In this document: piece by piece, positions 1 through 8,408 of the stretch | Layout: each line of letters begins with the position of its first letter | Position numbering within the stretch: the first letter of the stretch is position 1 | DNA from: Pelomonas paludis | GTDB lineage: Bacteria; Pseudomonadota; Gammaproteobacteria; Burkholderiales; Burkholderiaceae_C | Direction of reading: 5' to 3' | Length of the DNA stretch: 64,000 bases | Assembly: GCF_039872745.1 (NCBI RefSeq) | Contig: NZ_JBDPZD010000006.1 | Span: forward strand, 186,001 to 250,000 | Position numbers and translations under genes: made by a program | Notes under the pieces: generated by a model | Database searches by the model: none | What the model saw: the letters and a program-made list of their open reading frames with translations, nothing else | What the model was told of the DNA's origin: nothing

Positions 1-115
1 CGGTAGCAGCCAGGGTTGGCATCACCATGACAGTGAGCAAGCTGGCAAGCGCGAAGACCGAGCCCACCCGCCGGTTGGCTCCGTTGCAAATGGAGGTGAG
101 GGTGCTTTGAGTCAT
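1..115 (-). CDS. Secreted protein, N-terminal fragment cut by window edge
   Basis: Reading leftwards from an ATG at 115 gives 38 residues without a stop before the window ends. The peptide has a basic stretch (NRR) followed by a hydrophobic run (VFALASLLTVMVM) and then PTLAAT, which looks like a Sec signal peptide with cleavage near LAA. The product is therefore probably exported, but nothing of the mature protein is visible and no family can be named. It is divergent from the sugar-phosphate transferase at 344, so the 228 bp between them should hold both promoters. I saw no convincing -35/-10 pair there. Confidence 0.5.
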   Translation of the reverse strand, partial: MTQSTLTSICNGANRRVGSVFALASLLTVMVMPTLAAT

Positions 116-343
116 GCGAATAGGGTCATGCCGGGAGCCATCCTGGCGGATGAAGGCAATACATGTGGCCGGACAACGGCCTATAGCAAAGCGGCGCGAG
201 ATTCTAGGGGACGCATGGAGGCACATCGGGCTATAGCGGGCGGATAAACTGCTGCCGGTCGCGTACTCGTTTCGGGGTTGTCGGCTGACGGGGTGTGACA
301 GCAAGGTATCGCCCACTGCCTGGCTCTTGAGGGAACACAGGAC

Positions 344-1516
344 ATGCTTGTCGTCTTCTTTCTGAGCTTCTTCTGCGCCGCAGCCCTGACCTTGCTGCTC
401 GTGCGTTCGTCGCACCTGCACGGCGGGCTGTCCAAGGACTTTGATCTGGCGGGGCCGCAGAAATTTCACTCGCGGCCGGTGCCGCGCATCGGCGGTGTCG
501 GCATCTTCGCGGCCTTTGCGGCGGGTGTGCTGACGCTGGCCTGGCGGCAGGTGACGAGCTTTGAGTGGGTGCTCACGCTGCTGCTGTGCTGCGCGCCGGC
601 CTTCGTCTCGGGCTTGGTGGAGGACCTGACCAAGCAGGTCAGTGCACTGCGACGTCTCAGCTTCACGGCGTTGTCGGCGCTGCTGGGCGCCTGGCTGCTG
701 GATGCATCGATTGCGCGCACCGAGATCCCGGGGCTGGACTGGATCGCCGCAATGCCGGTGGGCGCCGCCGCCCTGGCGGTGTTTGCGGTGGCGGGCGTGG
801 CCAATTCGGTCAACATCATCGATGGCATGAATGGCCTGGCGTCCATGTGTGTTGCCATCATGCTGGCCGGCTTGGCCTATGTGGCCTTGCAGGTGGGCGA
901 CACGCTGATCGCCAGCCTGGCCATCACCGTCATCGGCGCGACGCTGGGCTTCTTCCTCTGGAACTACCCCAACGGCCTGATCTTCCTGGGAGACGGCGGC
1001 GCCTACTTCCTGGGCTTTGTGCTGGCCGAGCTGGCCATCCTGCTGCTGGCGCGCAACGACACGGTGTCGCCGATGTTCCCGCTGCTGCTGTGCGCCTACC
1101 CGGTCTGGGAGACGGTGTTCTCCATGTACCGGCGCAAGCTGCTGCGGGGTCGCCCGGTGGGCATGCCGGATGGCATTCACCTGCACAGCCTCATTTACCG
1201 GCGCCTGATGCGCTGGGCCATCGGCAGCCGGGATGCAGCCATCCTGACCCGCCGCAACGCGCTGACGGCGCCTTACCTCTGGGTGCTGTGCAGCCTGTCC
1301 GTCATCCCGGCCACCATCTGGTGGGACGACACCCAGGCGCTGCAGATGATCCTGGTGACCTTCGTCGTGGGCTATGTGCTGCTGTACTGGCGGATCGTCA
1401 AGTTCCGCACCCCGAAGTGGCTGGTGCTGCGCGTGCCGCAAGCCGTGGCGCCGCCGCCCGTAGCTGCCGCCGGGGCCTCGGTTTCCAGGGGCGGGGATAA
1501 TCCGCCGCATGATTGA
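344..1516 (+). CDS. WecA/MraY-family undecaprenyl-phosphate sugar-1-phosphate transferase
   Basis: A 390-residue polytopic membrane protein of the polyprenyl-phosphate N-acetylhexosamine-1-phosphate transferase family. These enzymes load the first sugar phosphate onto undecaprenyl phosphate at the inner face of the cytoplasmic membrane. Family motifs are visible: HSRPVPRIGG near the N-terminus, NSVNIIDGMNGLA (metal/lipid-binding Asp motif), FLGDGGAYFLGF, and a late His-rich loop DGIHLHSLIYRR. The length and hydrophobic segments fit a WecA-like enzyme rather than MraY, which would sit in the mur cluster. The substrate cannot be read from sequence. It may initiate O-antigen or exopolysaccharide, possibly the polymer made by the locus at 46-64 kb. 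Its last 8 bp overlap the helicase gene. The start ATG is preceded by a moderate GAGGG-type Shine-Dalgarno region. Confidence 0.88.
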   Translation: MLVVFFLSFFCAAALTLLLVRSSHLHGGLSKDFDLAGPQKFHSRPVPRIGGVGIFAAFAAGVLTLAWRQVTSFEWVLTLLLCCAPAFVSGLVEDLTKQVSALRRLSFTALSALLGAWLLDASIARTEIPGLDWIAAMPVGAAALAVFAVAGVANSVNIIDGMNGLASMCVAIMLAGLAYVALQVGDTLIASLAITVIGATLGFFLWNYPNGLIFLGDGGAYFLGFVLAELAILLLARNDTVSPMFPLLLCAYPVWETVFSMYRRKLLRGRPVGMPDGIHLHSLIYRRLMRWAIGSRDAAILTRRNALTAPYLWVLCSLSVIPATIWWDDTQALQMILVTFVVGYVLLYWRIVKFRTPKWLVLRVPQAVAPPPVAAAGASVSRGGDNPPHD

Positions 1517-2972
1517 CACCCACGAGCCGGCACTAGACGCCGCGCCAGCCGCCCGTTTCGACACCCTCCCGCTCGACCCCAAGCTCCTGCGGGCAGTGGC
1601 CGATTCCGGCTATCTGACGATGACGCCCATCCAGGCCAAGGCGATTCCCATCGTGCTGGAAGGGCGTGACGTGATGGGTGCGGCCCAGACCGGCACCGGC
1701 AAGACGGCGGCGTTCTCGATCCCGCTGCTGCAGCGCATGCTCAAGCATGAGAACCCCAGCGTGTCGCCCGCGCGGCACCCGGTGCGGGCCCTGGTGTTGG
1801 CCCCAACGCGCGAGCTGGCCGACCAGGTGGCCGAGAACGTCAAGAAGTACGCCAAGCACACGCACCTGCGCTCGACCGTCGTCTTCGGCGGCATCGACAT
1901 GAAGCCGCAGACCTTGCAGCTCAAGGCGGGCGTCGAGGTGCTGATCGCAACACCGGGCCGCTTGCTCGACCACATCGAGGCCAAGAACTGCGTGCTCAAC
2001 CAGGTCGAGTACGTTGTCCTCGACGAAGCCGACCGCATGCTCGACATCGGCTTCCTGCCTGATCTGCAGCGCATCCTCAGCTACCTGCCCAAGGCGCGCC
2101 AGACTCTGCTGTTCTCGGCCACTTTCTCGCCCGAGATCAAGCGCCTGGCGCAGAGCTATCTGCAGGACCCCATCCTGGTCGAGACCGCGCGTCCCAACCA
2201 GACGGCCTCCACCGTCGAGCAGCGCTTCTACGGCGTCACGGACGACGACAAGCGCGGCGTGATCCGCCAGATCCTGCGCGACCGCTCGATCCGCCAGGCC
2301 ATCGTGTTTGGCAACTCCAAGCTCGGCGTCGCGCGCCTGGCGCGTTCGTTTGAGCGCGATGGCCTGCGTACCGCCGCTCTGCACGGTGACAAGTCGCAGG
2401 ACGAGCGTCTCAAGTCGCTTGATGCCTTCAAGCGTGGCGAGGTGGACCTGCTCGTGGCCACCGACGTGGCGGCGCGGGGCCTGGATATCGCCGACCTGCC
2501 GGCTGTCTTCAATTTCGATGTGCCCTTCAATGCCGAGGACTATGTCCACCGCATCGGGCGCACGGGCCGCGCCGGCGCCTCGGGCCTGGCCGTGACCCTG
2601 GTGACCCGGGCGGACACCCGTCTGGTGGCCGACATTGAAAAACTCATCAAGCGCAAGATCGAGGTCGAACCCTTTGAGGTCGAAGGCGAGCGTCCGCGTT
2701 TCGAGTCCCGTCGCCGGCGCGAAGAGGCGCCTGTCGAAGAAGAAGCACCGGCGCCCCGCGTGAGCCGGCCTTCGTTCCGCCCGGTGGCGCCGTCTGCGGA
2801 CCCGTTCTTTGACAAGCCCTACGAGTCTTCCGAGCGCGTCGAACCCGCCGCCTGGGAGAAGGGCAAGCCCACCAGCCCGGCGCCCAAGGGCCTGTCGGCC
2901 TATATCAAGCCCAAGCGTCAGGTGGCGGCACTCTTTGGCGGCAAGCCCAAGGCGCCCGCCGAGTCGGCCTGA
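1509..2972 (+). CDS. rhlE: DEAD-box ATP-dependent RNA helicase, RhlE type
   Basis: A 487-residue DEAD-box helicase that unwinds RNA duplexes using ATP, acting in ribosome assembly or RNA turnover. The Q-motif region, AQTGTGKTA (Walker A), PTRELADQ, DEADRMLD, FSATF and HRIGRTGRAG are in canonical order. The core ends near residue 390 and is followed by a basic, Pro/Glu-rich tail with RRRREE and PKAPAESA, typical of RhlE extensions that bind RNA or RNase E. The start at 1509 lies inside the preceding gene (8-bp overlap), suggesting translational coupling. RhlE is the best-matching subgroup, although SrmB/DbpA-like functions cannot be separated by eye. Confidence 0.9.
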   Translation: MIDTHEPALDAAPAARFDTLPLDPKLLRAVADSGYLTMTPIQAKAIPIVLEGRDVMGAAQTGTGKTAAFSIPLLQRMLKHENPSVSPARHPVRALVLAPTRELADQVAENVKKYAKHTHLRSTVVFGGIDMKPQTLQLKAGVEVLIATPGRLLDHIEAKNCVLNQVEYVVLDEADRMLDIGFLPDLQRILSYLPKARQTLLFSATFSPEIKRLAQSYLQDPILVETARPNQTASTVEQRFYGVTDDDKRGVIRQILRDRSIRQAIVFGNSKLGVARLARSFERDGLRTAALHGDKSQDERLKSLDAFKRGEVDLLVATDVAARGLDIADLPAVFNFDVPFNAEDYVHRIGRTGRAGASGLAVTLVTRADTRLVADIEKLIKRKIEVEPFEVEGERPRFESRRRREEAPVEEEAPAPRVSRPSFRPVAPSADPFFDKPYESSERVEPAAWEKGKPTSPAPKGLSAYIKPKRQVAALFGGKPKAPAESA

Positions 2973-2984
2973 TCGAGGCGACTC

Positions 2985-3743
2985 TCAGGCCAGCAAAGCG
3001 AAGACCGCGGGCACCTTGTCCGGCAGGCTGCGGCCTGAGCGCTTCCAGTCGGCGACCGTGGCCGTGTGCGTCCAGCCGCCCGGCAGCGTGAGGCCCACCG
3101 AGATCGACAGCCGGGTGCTGGGCTTGAGCGCAGCCAGCAGGGCCTGCCGCAGCGCCTCGTTGCGGTAGGGCGTCTCGATCATCAGCTGGGTCTGCTGCTG
3201 ACGCTGCGACAGTGCTTCAAGCTCGCGCAGCCGTGCCGTGCGGGCGGCGGCCTCCACCGGCAGATAGCCCACGAAGGCAAAGCTCTGGCCATTGAGGCCG
3301 CTGGCGGCCAGCGCCAGCATCAGGCTGCTGGGCCCCGAGATCACCACCACCTCCAGGCCTTGCGCGTGTGCCAGCGCGACGAGGCGGGCGCCCGGGTCGG
3401 CAACTGCCGGCAGGCCGGCCTCGGACAGCAGGCCCAGGTCGTGCCCGGCGTGGGCCGGCGCCAGCAACGCAGCCCAGTCGGCGCTGTCGTCGCCCGTGGC
3501 GCGCCCCTTGGGCGGGCGCGGCAGCTCGGTGATCTGCACCGCCTGCAGGGGCTGGGCCAGCGGTGTCAGCTGCGCCACCCGCTTGAGCAAGGCTCGCGTG
3601 GTCTTGGCGTTCTCGGCGGCCCAGTGCTGCAACTGCGCCGCGCGGTCGATGGCTTGCTGAGGCAGCACCTGGCGCAGGTCGAGGCTGTCGTCCACGCCAA
3701 AGTCCAGCGTGTTGGGCATCAAGATGAGGCGGCCGCGCGTCAT
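2985..3743 (-). CDS. RsmI-like SAM-dependent methyltransferase (tetrapyrrole methylase fold)
   Basis: A 252-residue protein with the tetrapyrrole/diphthine methylase fold used by RsmI, the enzyme that 2'-O-methylates 16S rRNA C1402. Visible family signatures are LSEAGLPAVADPGARLV (compare SDAGTPLISDPG in RsmI), VVVISGPSSLMLALAASGL and FAFVGYLP. It is shorter than RsmI and has LMIETPYRNEAL in place of the usual YESPHR region, so it is a paralogue found next to maf in Burkholderiales rather than RsmI itself. The substrate is unknown. Its start overlaps the end of the upstream maf gene by 4 bp (ATGA type), so the two are co-transcribed. It converges on rhlE with 12 bp between them. Confidence 0.82.
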   Translation of the reverse strand: MTRGRLILMPNTLDFGVDDSLDLRQVLPQQAIDRAAQLQHWAAENAKTTRALLKRVAQLTPLAQPLQAVQITELPRPPKGRATGDDSADWAALLAPAHAGHDLGLLSEAGLPAVADPGARLVALAHAQGLEVVVISGPSSLMLALAASGLNGQSFAFVGYLPVEAAARTARLRELEALSQRQQQTQLMIETPYRNEALRQALLAALKPSTRLSISVGLTLPGGWTHTATVADWKRSGRSLPDKVPAVFALLA

Positions 3744-4315
3744 GCCAGCGGGTCCAGGCCAAAGTGGCGCAACAGGGCGCAGGTGCGGATCAGCGGCAGG
3801 CCGATCAGCGCGGTCGGGTCGTCCGACTCGACAGCCTCTAGCAAAGCGATGCCGAGGCTTTCCACCTTGGCGCTGCCGGCGCAGTCGTAGGGCTGGTCCA
3901 GCCGCAGGTAGCGCTCGATGGCGGCGTCACTCACATCGCGCACCCGCACCGTCACCGTGGCCACATCGGCCACCAATTCCGGGCCGCGTGCCACGGCCAC
4001 GGCGGTGTGGAAGTGCAGGGTCTTGCCCCGCATCCGCTGAACCTGCGCCAGCGCGACTGCGTGGCTGCCGGGTTTGCCCAAGGCGGCGCCGTCCAGGTCG
4101 GCGACCTGATCGGAGCCAATCACGATGGCGTCTGGCCGCCCCAAGCCGCCGGCCCGCGCCTTGGCGGCTGCCAGGCGCGTGGCCAGTTGCAGCGGCGTCT
4201 CTCCCGGCAACGGGGTCTCGTCGACCTGGGGGTCCACGGTGTCAAAGGGCAGATGCAAACGGACCAGCAGTTCGCGTCGGTATGGCGAGGTCGAAGCCAG
4301 GATCAGGGCAGTCAT
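3740..4315 (-). CDS. yceF: Maf-family nucleotide pyrophosphatase, YceF type
   Basis: A 191-residue Maf/ITPase-fold enzyme that hydrolyses modified nucleoside triphosphates to monophosphates. The N-terminal LILASTSPYRRELL, then VDETPLPGE and VIGSDQVADLDG with LGKP, match the YceF subgroup. YceF is known to prefer 7-methyl-GTP, unlike YhdE, which acts on dTTP and UTP. The length is normal. It is transcribed divergently from yceD with only 26 bp between start codons and is coupled by a 4-bp overlap to the RsmI-like gene. In many proteobacteria yceF, yceD and rpmF are neighbours, and that holds here. Confidence 0.9.
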   Translation of the reverse strand: MTALILASTSPYRRELLVRLHLPFDTVDPQVDETPLPGETPLQLATRLAAAKARAGGLGRPDAIVIGSDQVADLDGAALGKPGSHAVALAQVQRMRGKTLHFHTAVAVARGPELVADVATVTVRVRDVSDAAIERYLRLDQPYDCAGSAKVESLGIALLEAVESDDPTALIGLPLIRTCALLRHFGLDPLA

Positions 4316-4341
4316 GCCGGGATTTTCTACACTCCGGGCCT

Positions 4342-4896
4342 ATGAAACGCAGTCACGTCGCCACCAAGCTCGACCTCGAAGCCTTCGCCCGCGATGGCGC
4401 CAGCCTGGCCGGCGAGTGGCCGGCCGCCGACCTGCCGAGGCTGGTCGAGTCCGGGGCGCTGGACCATCCTGCCGCCCAATGGCCCGCCGTGCGCTGGAGC
4501 CTGCAGGGCGAATTGCGTCAGCCCCGCGCGGCGGCCGCCCAGATCTGGCTGCATCTCCAGGCGCAGGCCGAGCTGGACCTGACCTGCCAGCGCTGCCTGC
4601 AGGCCTACCGCCAGCCGCTGCAGGTGGACCGCTGGCTGCGCTTTGTGAGCGAAGAGGCGGAAGCGGCCGCCCTCGATGCCGACAGCGACGACGACGTGCT
4701 GGCGCTGGAGCGCCACCTCGACGCCCAAGCTCTGGTGGAGGACGAACTGCTGCTGGCCTTGCCCATCGTGCCGCGCCACGAGGTCTGCCCGCAGCCGCTG
4801 GTGGCAGCCAACACCGAGCTGCCCGACGTCGAGCCCGTCCGCCCCAACCCCTTCGCGGCCCTGGCCGCGCTGAAGCCTTCGCCCAGCAAAGACTGA
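4342..4896 (+). CDS. yceD: DUF177 / YceD family protein
   Basis: A 184-residue protein of the YceD/DUF177 family, always found just upstream of rpmF. The family is associated with 23S rRNA maturation or accumulation in bacteria and plants, though the biochemical role is not settled. A CxxC pair in LTCQRCLQAY, an acidic middle (DADSDDDVLALE) and EDELLLALPIVPRHE are the usual landmarks. The reading frame is open far upstream, but the ATG at 4342 gives the family N-terminus (MKRSHVATKLDLEAFARDG), so I took it. A TACACT hexamer at 4328-4333 is a possible -10, which would leave almost no leader. Confidence 0.9.
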   Translation: MKRSHVATKLDLEAFARDGASLAGEWPAADLPRLVESGALDHPAAQWPAVRWSLQGELRQPRAAAAQIWLHLQAQAELDLTCQRCLQAYRQPLQVDRWLRFVSEEAEAAALDADSDDDVLALERHLDAQALVEDELLLALPIVPRHEVCPQPLVAANTELPDVEPVRPNPFAALAALKPSPSKD

Positions 4897-5064
4897 GCGG
4901 TCTTCAGCCGGCTTGGCAGGAAAAGCCCGTGCTGCTACAATGGCAGGCTTTTCTGCGGTCGGGATGCGCTTGGGCTTTCGAGCCGGCAAGTCACCGGTGT
5001 GAGCGCAGAACCTTCGCTGTTTCTTCTGCGCTAGCCCCTCAGAACTGATCTCTGGAGAATCCTC
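4897..5064 (+). promoter_or_regulatory. Sigma-70 promoter and leader of rpmF-plsX-fab genes
   Basis: TTGGCA at 4913-4918 and TACAAT at 4936-4941 are separated by exactly 17 bp, a near-consensus sigma-70 promoter. The transcript would start near 4948 and have a leader of about 115 nt before rpmF. A purine-rich GGAGA lies a short distance before the rpmF ATG. Promoters at this position that drive rpmF with plsX and the fab genes are known in Escherichia coli. The hexamers are seen directly; the start point is inferred. Confidence 0.72.
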
Positions 5065-5250
5065 ATGGCCGTTCAACAAAACAAGAAGTCGCCCTCCAAG
5101 CGCGGCATGCACCGTTCGCACAACGCCCTGGGCACGCCCGGTACGGCCATCGAGCCCACGACCGGTGAAGTGCACCTGCGTCACCACATCAGCCCGACCG
5201 GCTTCTACCGTGGCCGCAAGGTGCTCAAGGGCAAGGCTGACGCCGCCTGA
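5065..5250 (+). CDS. rpmF: 50S ribosomal protein L32
   Basis: A 61-residue L32 protein of the large ribosomal subunit. The start MAVQQNKKSPSKRGMHRSH and the block HLRHHISPTGFYRGRKV match the bacterial family closely. It lacks the four zinc-ligand cysteines found in some L32 variants, so this is the zinc-independent form. The length is normal. It follows yceD and precedes plsX, the standard order linking ribosome and lipid synthesis. Confidence 0.97.
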   Translation: MAVQQNKKSPSKRGMHRSHNALGTPGTAIEPTTGEVHLRHHISPTGFYRGRKVLKGKADAA

Positions 5251-5310
5251 TCGTTGACCCGTGCGTGTTGCCTGCGGCAAAGCCCCAGGCCGCGCTCCTG
5301 AGACACCCAC

Positions 5311-5350
5311 AACCCGGCCTGCGAACCTCGCTGTGCCGGGTTTGGTCTTT
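5311..5350 (+). terminator. Weak terminator or attenuator between rpmF and plsX
   Basis: AACCCGGC (5311-5318) pairs with GCCGGGTT (5335-5342) across a 16-nt loop, and is followed by TGGTCTTTG, an interrupted T-rich stretch. It could partly terminate transcription after rpmF, lowering expression of plsX and the fab genes relative to the ribosomal protein. The T-run is poor, so this is tentative. Confidence 0.35.
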
Positions 5351-5367
5351 GTGGATCCCCACATCCC

Positions 5368-6447
5368 ATGACCGCTTTGCAGCCATTGCCCGATCCGATT
5401 CGCCTTGCGGTGGACTGCATGGGCGGCGACCACGGCCCCAGCGTCACCTTGCCGGCCTGCCAGGCATTTCTGGCCCAGCACCCGCAGGCCGAGCTGATCC
5501 TCGTCGGACGCGCCGAAGCCTTGGCGGCTGCCCGCGCCTGGCCGCGCTGCCATGTCGTCGAGGCCACCGAAGTCGTTGAAATGGACGACTCCATCGAGGT
5601 GGCGCTGCGCAAGAAGCGCGACTCGTCGATGCGCGTGGCCATCCAGCAGTTGCGCCCGAAGGAGCCTCAAGCGCTGCTCGCCCACGCCTGCGTGTCGGCG
5701 GGCAATACCGGCGCGCTCTGGGCTGTGGCCAAGTTCGTGCTCAAGACCCTGGAGGGCGTGGATCGCCCGGCGATCGCGGCCGTGATGCCCAACCGCCGGG
5801 GCCGCTTCACCACCGTGCTCGACCTGGGCGCCAACGTCGACAGCACGGCCGAAAACCTGCTGCAGTTCGCTTTCATGGGGAGCGCCCTGGTGGCGGCTGT
5901 GGAGGGCATCGAAGAGCCCAGCGTCGGCCTGCTCAACATCGGTGAAGAAGCCATCAAGGGTAGCGAAACCATCAAGCGCGCTGGCGAGCTGCTGCGCGAG
6001 GCCTCGGCCGCTGGTCAGCTCAACTTCCATGGCAACGTGGAAGGCAACGACATCTACAAGGGCACGACCGATCTGGTCGTCTGCGATGGTTTTGTCGGCA
6101 ACGTCATGTTGAAGACCTCGGAAGGCTTGGCCGGCATGATGGGCGACTTCATCAAGGACGAGTTCAGCCGCAACGGCCTGACCAAGCTGGCGGCACTGGT
6201 GGCGATGCCCGTGCTCAAGCGCTTCAAGCGCCGTGTGGATCCGCGTCGCTTCAATGGCGCGGCCTTGCTGGGTTTGCGCGGATTGGTCTTCAAGAGCCAT
6301 GGGTCGGCCGATGCCGTGGCGTTCGAGAACGCTCTGGCGCGCGCCTATGATGCCGCCCGCAACCGGCTGCTCGACCGGGTCCAGGACCGCATCGTGGCCA
6401 CGCTGCAAGCCGCAGGGAACACGTCGCCGGTCGCCACCGCTGAATGA
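5368..6447 (+). CDS. plsX: Phosphate acyltransferase PlsX
   Basis: A 359-residue PlsX, which converts acyl-ACP and phosphate to acyl-phosphate for the first acylation of glycerol-3-phosphate (PlsX/PlsY route). Family landmarks are IRLAVDCMGGDHGP at the N-terminus, SAGNTGALW, DLGANVD, VGLLNIGEEAIKGSE and GFVGNVMLKTSEG. The length is typical and the protein is expected to be peripheral at the cytoplasmic membrane. The last 4 bp overlap the fabH start (ATGA), so translation is coupled to fabH. Confidence 0.97.
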   Translation: MTALQPLPDPIRLAVDCMGGDHGPSVTLPACQAFLAQHPQAELILVGRAEALAAARAWPRCHVVEATEVVEMDDSIEVALRKKRDSSMRVAIQQLRPKEPQALLAHACVSAGNTGALWAVAKFVLKTLEGVDRPAIAAVMPNRRGRFTTVLDLGANVDSTAENLLQFAFMGSALVAAVEGIEEPSVGLLNIGEEAIKGSETIKRAGELLREASAAGQLNFHGNVEGNDIYKGTTDLVVCDGFVGNVMLKTSEGLAGMMGDFIKDEFSRNGLTKLAALVAMPVLKRFKRRVDPRRFNGAALLGLRGLVFKSHGSADAVAFENALARAYDAARNRLLDRVQDRIVATLQAAGNTSPVATAE

Positions 6448-7442
6448 CCGCCTCCTCGACCGCACTCCCGCCTTCCTCGCGCATCCTTGGCACCGGCAGC
6501 TACCTGCCGGCAAGGCGAGTGACCAACCAGGACCTCGCGGACCAACTGGCCCGTGACGGCATCGAAACCTCGGACGACTGGATCGTCGAGCGCACCGGCA
6601 TCCGCGCGCGCCATTTCGCAGCAGACGGCGAGACCACCAGCGATCTCGCGCTGCCGGCCGCACGCGCCGCGCTGGACGCGGCGGGCCTCACGGCCGACGA
6701 GATCGACCTGATCATCGTCGCCACGTCCACGCCCGACATGGTCTTCCCGTCCACCGCCTGTCTGCTGCAGCAAAAGCTCGGCATTGCCGGCTGCGCGGCA
6801 TTCGACGTGCAGGCGGTCTGCTCCGGTTTCGTCTATGCGCTCAGCGTGGCCGACGCCATGATCCGCACCGGTGCAGCGTGCAAGGCGCTGGTGGTCGGTG
6901 CCGAGACCTTCTCGCGCATCCTCGACTTCAAGGACCGCACGACCTGCGTGCTGTTTGGCGACGGCGCCGGTGCCGTGGTGCTCGGGGCCAGCGATGCGCC
7001 CGGCCTGCACGCCACCGAGCTGCACGCCGATGGCCGGCACGCGGACATCCTCTGCACCCCCGGCACCGTGGCCGGCGGTCAGGTCTCCGGTGTGCCCCTG
7101 CTGCGCATGGACGGCCAGGCCGTCTTCAAGCTCGCCGTCGGCGTGCTGGAGAAAGTCGCCCGTTCGGTCCTCGACAAGGCCGGCGTGCCTGAGACCGACA
7201 TCGACTGGCTGATCCCGCACCAGGCCAATATCCGCATCATGCAGGGCACGGCCAAGAAGCTGCGCCTCTCGCTCGACAAGCTCATCGTCACCGTCGACGA
7301 GCACGGCAACACCTCTGCTGCCTCCATCCCGCTGGCCCTCGACGTGGCCGTGCGCGATGGGCGCATCCAGCGCGGCCACAAGCTGATGCTCGAAGGCGTG
7401 GGCGGCGGTTTCACCTGGGGCGCGGCCCTGCTGACTTACTGA
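6444..7442 (+). CDS. fabH: 3-oxoacyl-ACP synthase III
   Basis: A 332-residue FabH, which condenses acetyl-CoA with malonyl-ACP to start fatty-acid chains. The catalytic triad is in place: Cys126 in AVCSGFVYAL, His259 in IPHQANIRI and Asn289 in EHGNTSAASIP. The ERTGIRAR substrate-site motif and the GGGFTWGAAL end motif are also visible. The start overlaps plsX by 4 bp, and fabD follows after 19 bp. Confidence 0.97.
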   Translation: MTASSTALPPSSRILGTGSYLPARRVTNQDLADQLARDGIETSDDWIVERTGIRARHFAADGETTSDLALPAARAALDAAGLTADEIDLIIVATSTPDMVFPSTACLLQQKLGIAGCAAFDVQAVCSGFVYALSVADAMIRTGAACKALVVGAETFSRILDFKDRTTCVLFGDGAGAVVLGASDAPGLHATELHADGRHADILCTPGTVAGGQVSGVPLLRMDGQAVFKLAVGVLEKVARSVLDKAGVPETDIDWLIPHQANIRIMQGTAKKLRLSLDKLIVTVDEHGNTSAASIPLALDVAVRDGRIQRGHKLMLEGVGGGFTWGAALLTY

Positions 7443-7461
7443 TCCATCCCGTTCTTTCGCC

Positions 7462-8403
7462 ATGACTGCACGATTCGCTGTTGTCTTCCCGGGCCAGGGC
7501 TCCCAGGCCGTGGGCATGCTCGATCCCTGGGGCAACCACCCCGAAGTGCTGCGCACCTTGGCCGAGGCCTCCGAGGCCCTGGGCGAGGACGTCGGTGCCC
7601 TGATCCATGCCGGCCCCAAGGACCAGCTCGACCTCACCACCAATACCCAGCCTGTGATGCTGACGGCCGGCATCGCCGCCTGGCGCGCCTGGGTGGCCGA
7701 GACCGGGCTGCAGCCGGTGGCCGCTGCGGGTCATTCACTCGGCGAGTACACCGCCCTCGTGGCCGCTGGCAGCCTGAGTCTGGCTGACGCACTGCCCCTG
7801 GTGCGCTTCCGCGCCCAGGCCATGCAGCAGGCCGTGCCCGTCGGTGCCGGGGCCATGTACGCCGTCCTGGGCCTGGACGGTGATGCCGTGCGCGCCGGAT
7901 GCGCCCAGGCCGCCGCCGAGACCGGCGAGGCCATCGAGGCCGTCAACTTCAATGACCCCAAGCAGACGGTGATCGCTGGCAGCAAGGCCGGCGCCGAGAA
8001 GGCGGCCGAGATCCTGAAGGCCGCCGGCGCCAAGCGGGCGCTGCCGCTGCCGGTGTCGGCACCGTTCCACTCCAGCCTGATGAAGCCGGCCGCTGATGCG
8101 CTGCGCGAGAGGCTGGCAAGCGTCACCTTTTGCGCGCAGGCCTTCCCGGTCGTCAACAACATCGACGTTGCCGTCACCGACAACGCCGACGCACTGCGTG
8201 ACGCGCTGTACCGCCAGGCCTTCGGCCCCGTCCGCTGGGTCGAGGTGGTGCAGGCGCTGAAGGCGCGCGGCGTCACCCACATCGTCGAATGCGGCCCCGG
8301 CAAGGTGCTGACCGGCATGGCCAAGCGCATCGATGCCGAACTGCAAGCCACCTGCGTGGCCGACCCTGCCACCCTTGCTGAAGCCCGCACTTTGTTGGGC
8401 TGA
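7462..8403 (+). CDS. fabD: Malonyl-CoA:ACP transacylase
   Basis: A 313-residue FabD, which transfers malonyl groups from CoA to ACP to supply extender units. VFPGQGSQAVGM at the N-terminus, the nucleophile Ser92 in GHSLGEYTALV, and the catalytic-His motif SAPFHSSLM are present. The late VECGPGKVLTGM motif completes the family pattern. The length is standard. It sits between fabH and fabG in one transcription unit. Confidence 0.97.
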   Translation: MTARFAVVFPGQGSQAVGMLDPWGNHPEVLRTLAEASEALGEDVGALIHAGPKDQLDLTTNTQPVMLTAGIAAWRAWVAETGLQPVAAAGHSLGEYTALVAAGSLSLADALPLVRFRAQAMQQAVPVGAGAMYAVLGLDGDAVRAGCAQAAAETGEAIEAVNFNDPKQTVIAGSKAGAEKAAEILKAAGAKRALPLPVSAPFHSSLMKPAADALRERLASVTFCAQAFPVVNNIDVAVTDNADALRDALYRQAFGPVRWVEVVQALKARGVTHIVECGPGKVLTGMAKRIDAELQATCVADPATLAEARTLLG

Positions 8404-8408
8404 CCACC

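Noticed and set aside
3709..4341. Upstream extension of the yceD frame
   Set aside because: The added residues are Arg/Pro/Ser-rich and overlap yceF on the other strand; the family N-terminus begins at 4342.
4327..6663. Long minus-strand open frame across yceD, rpmF and plsX
   Set aside because: It runs through three well-supported plus-strand genes, is Arg/Gly/His-rich and resembles no family.
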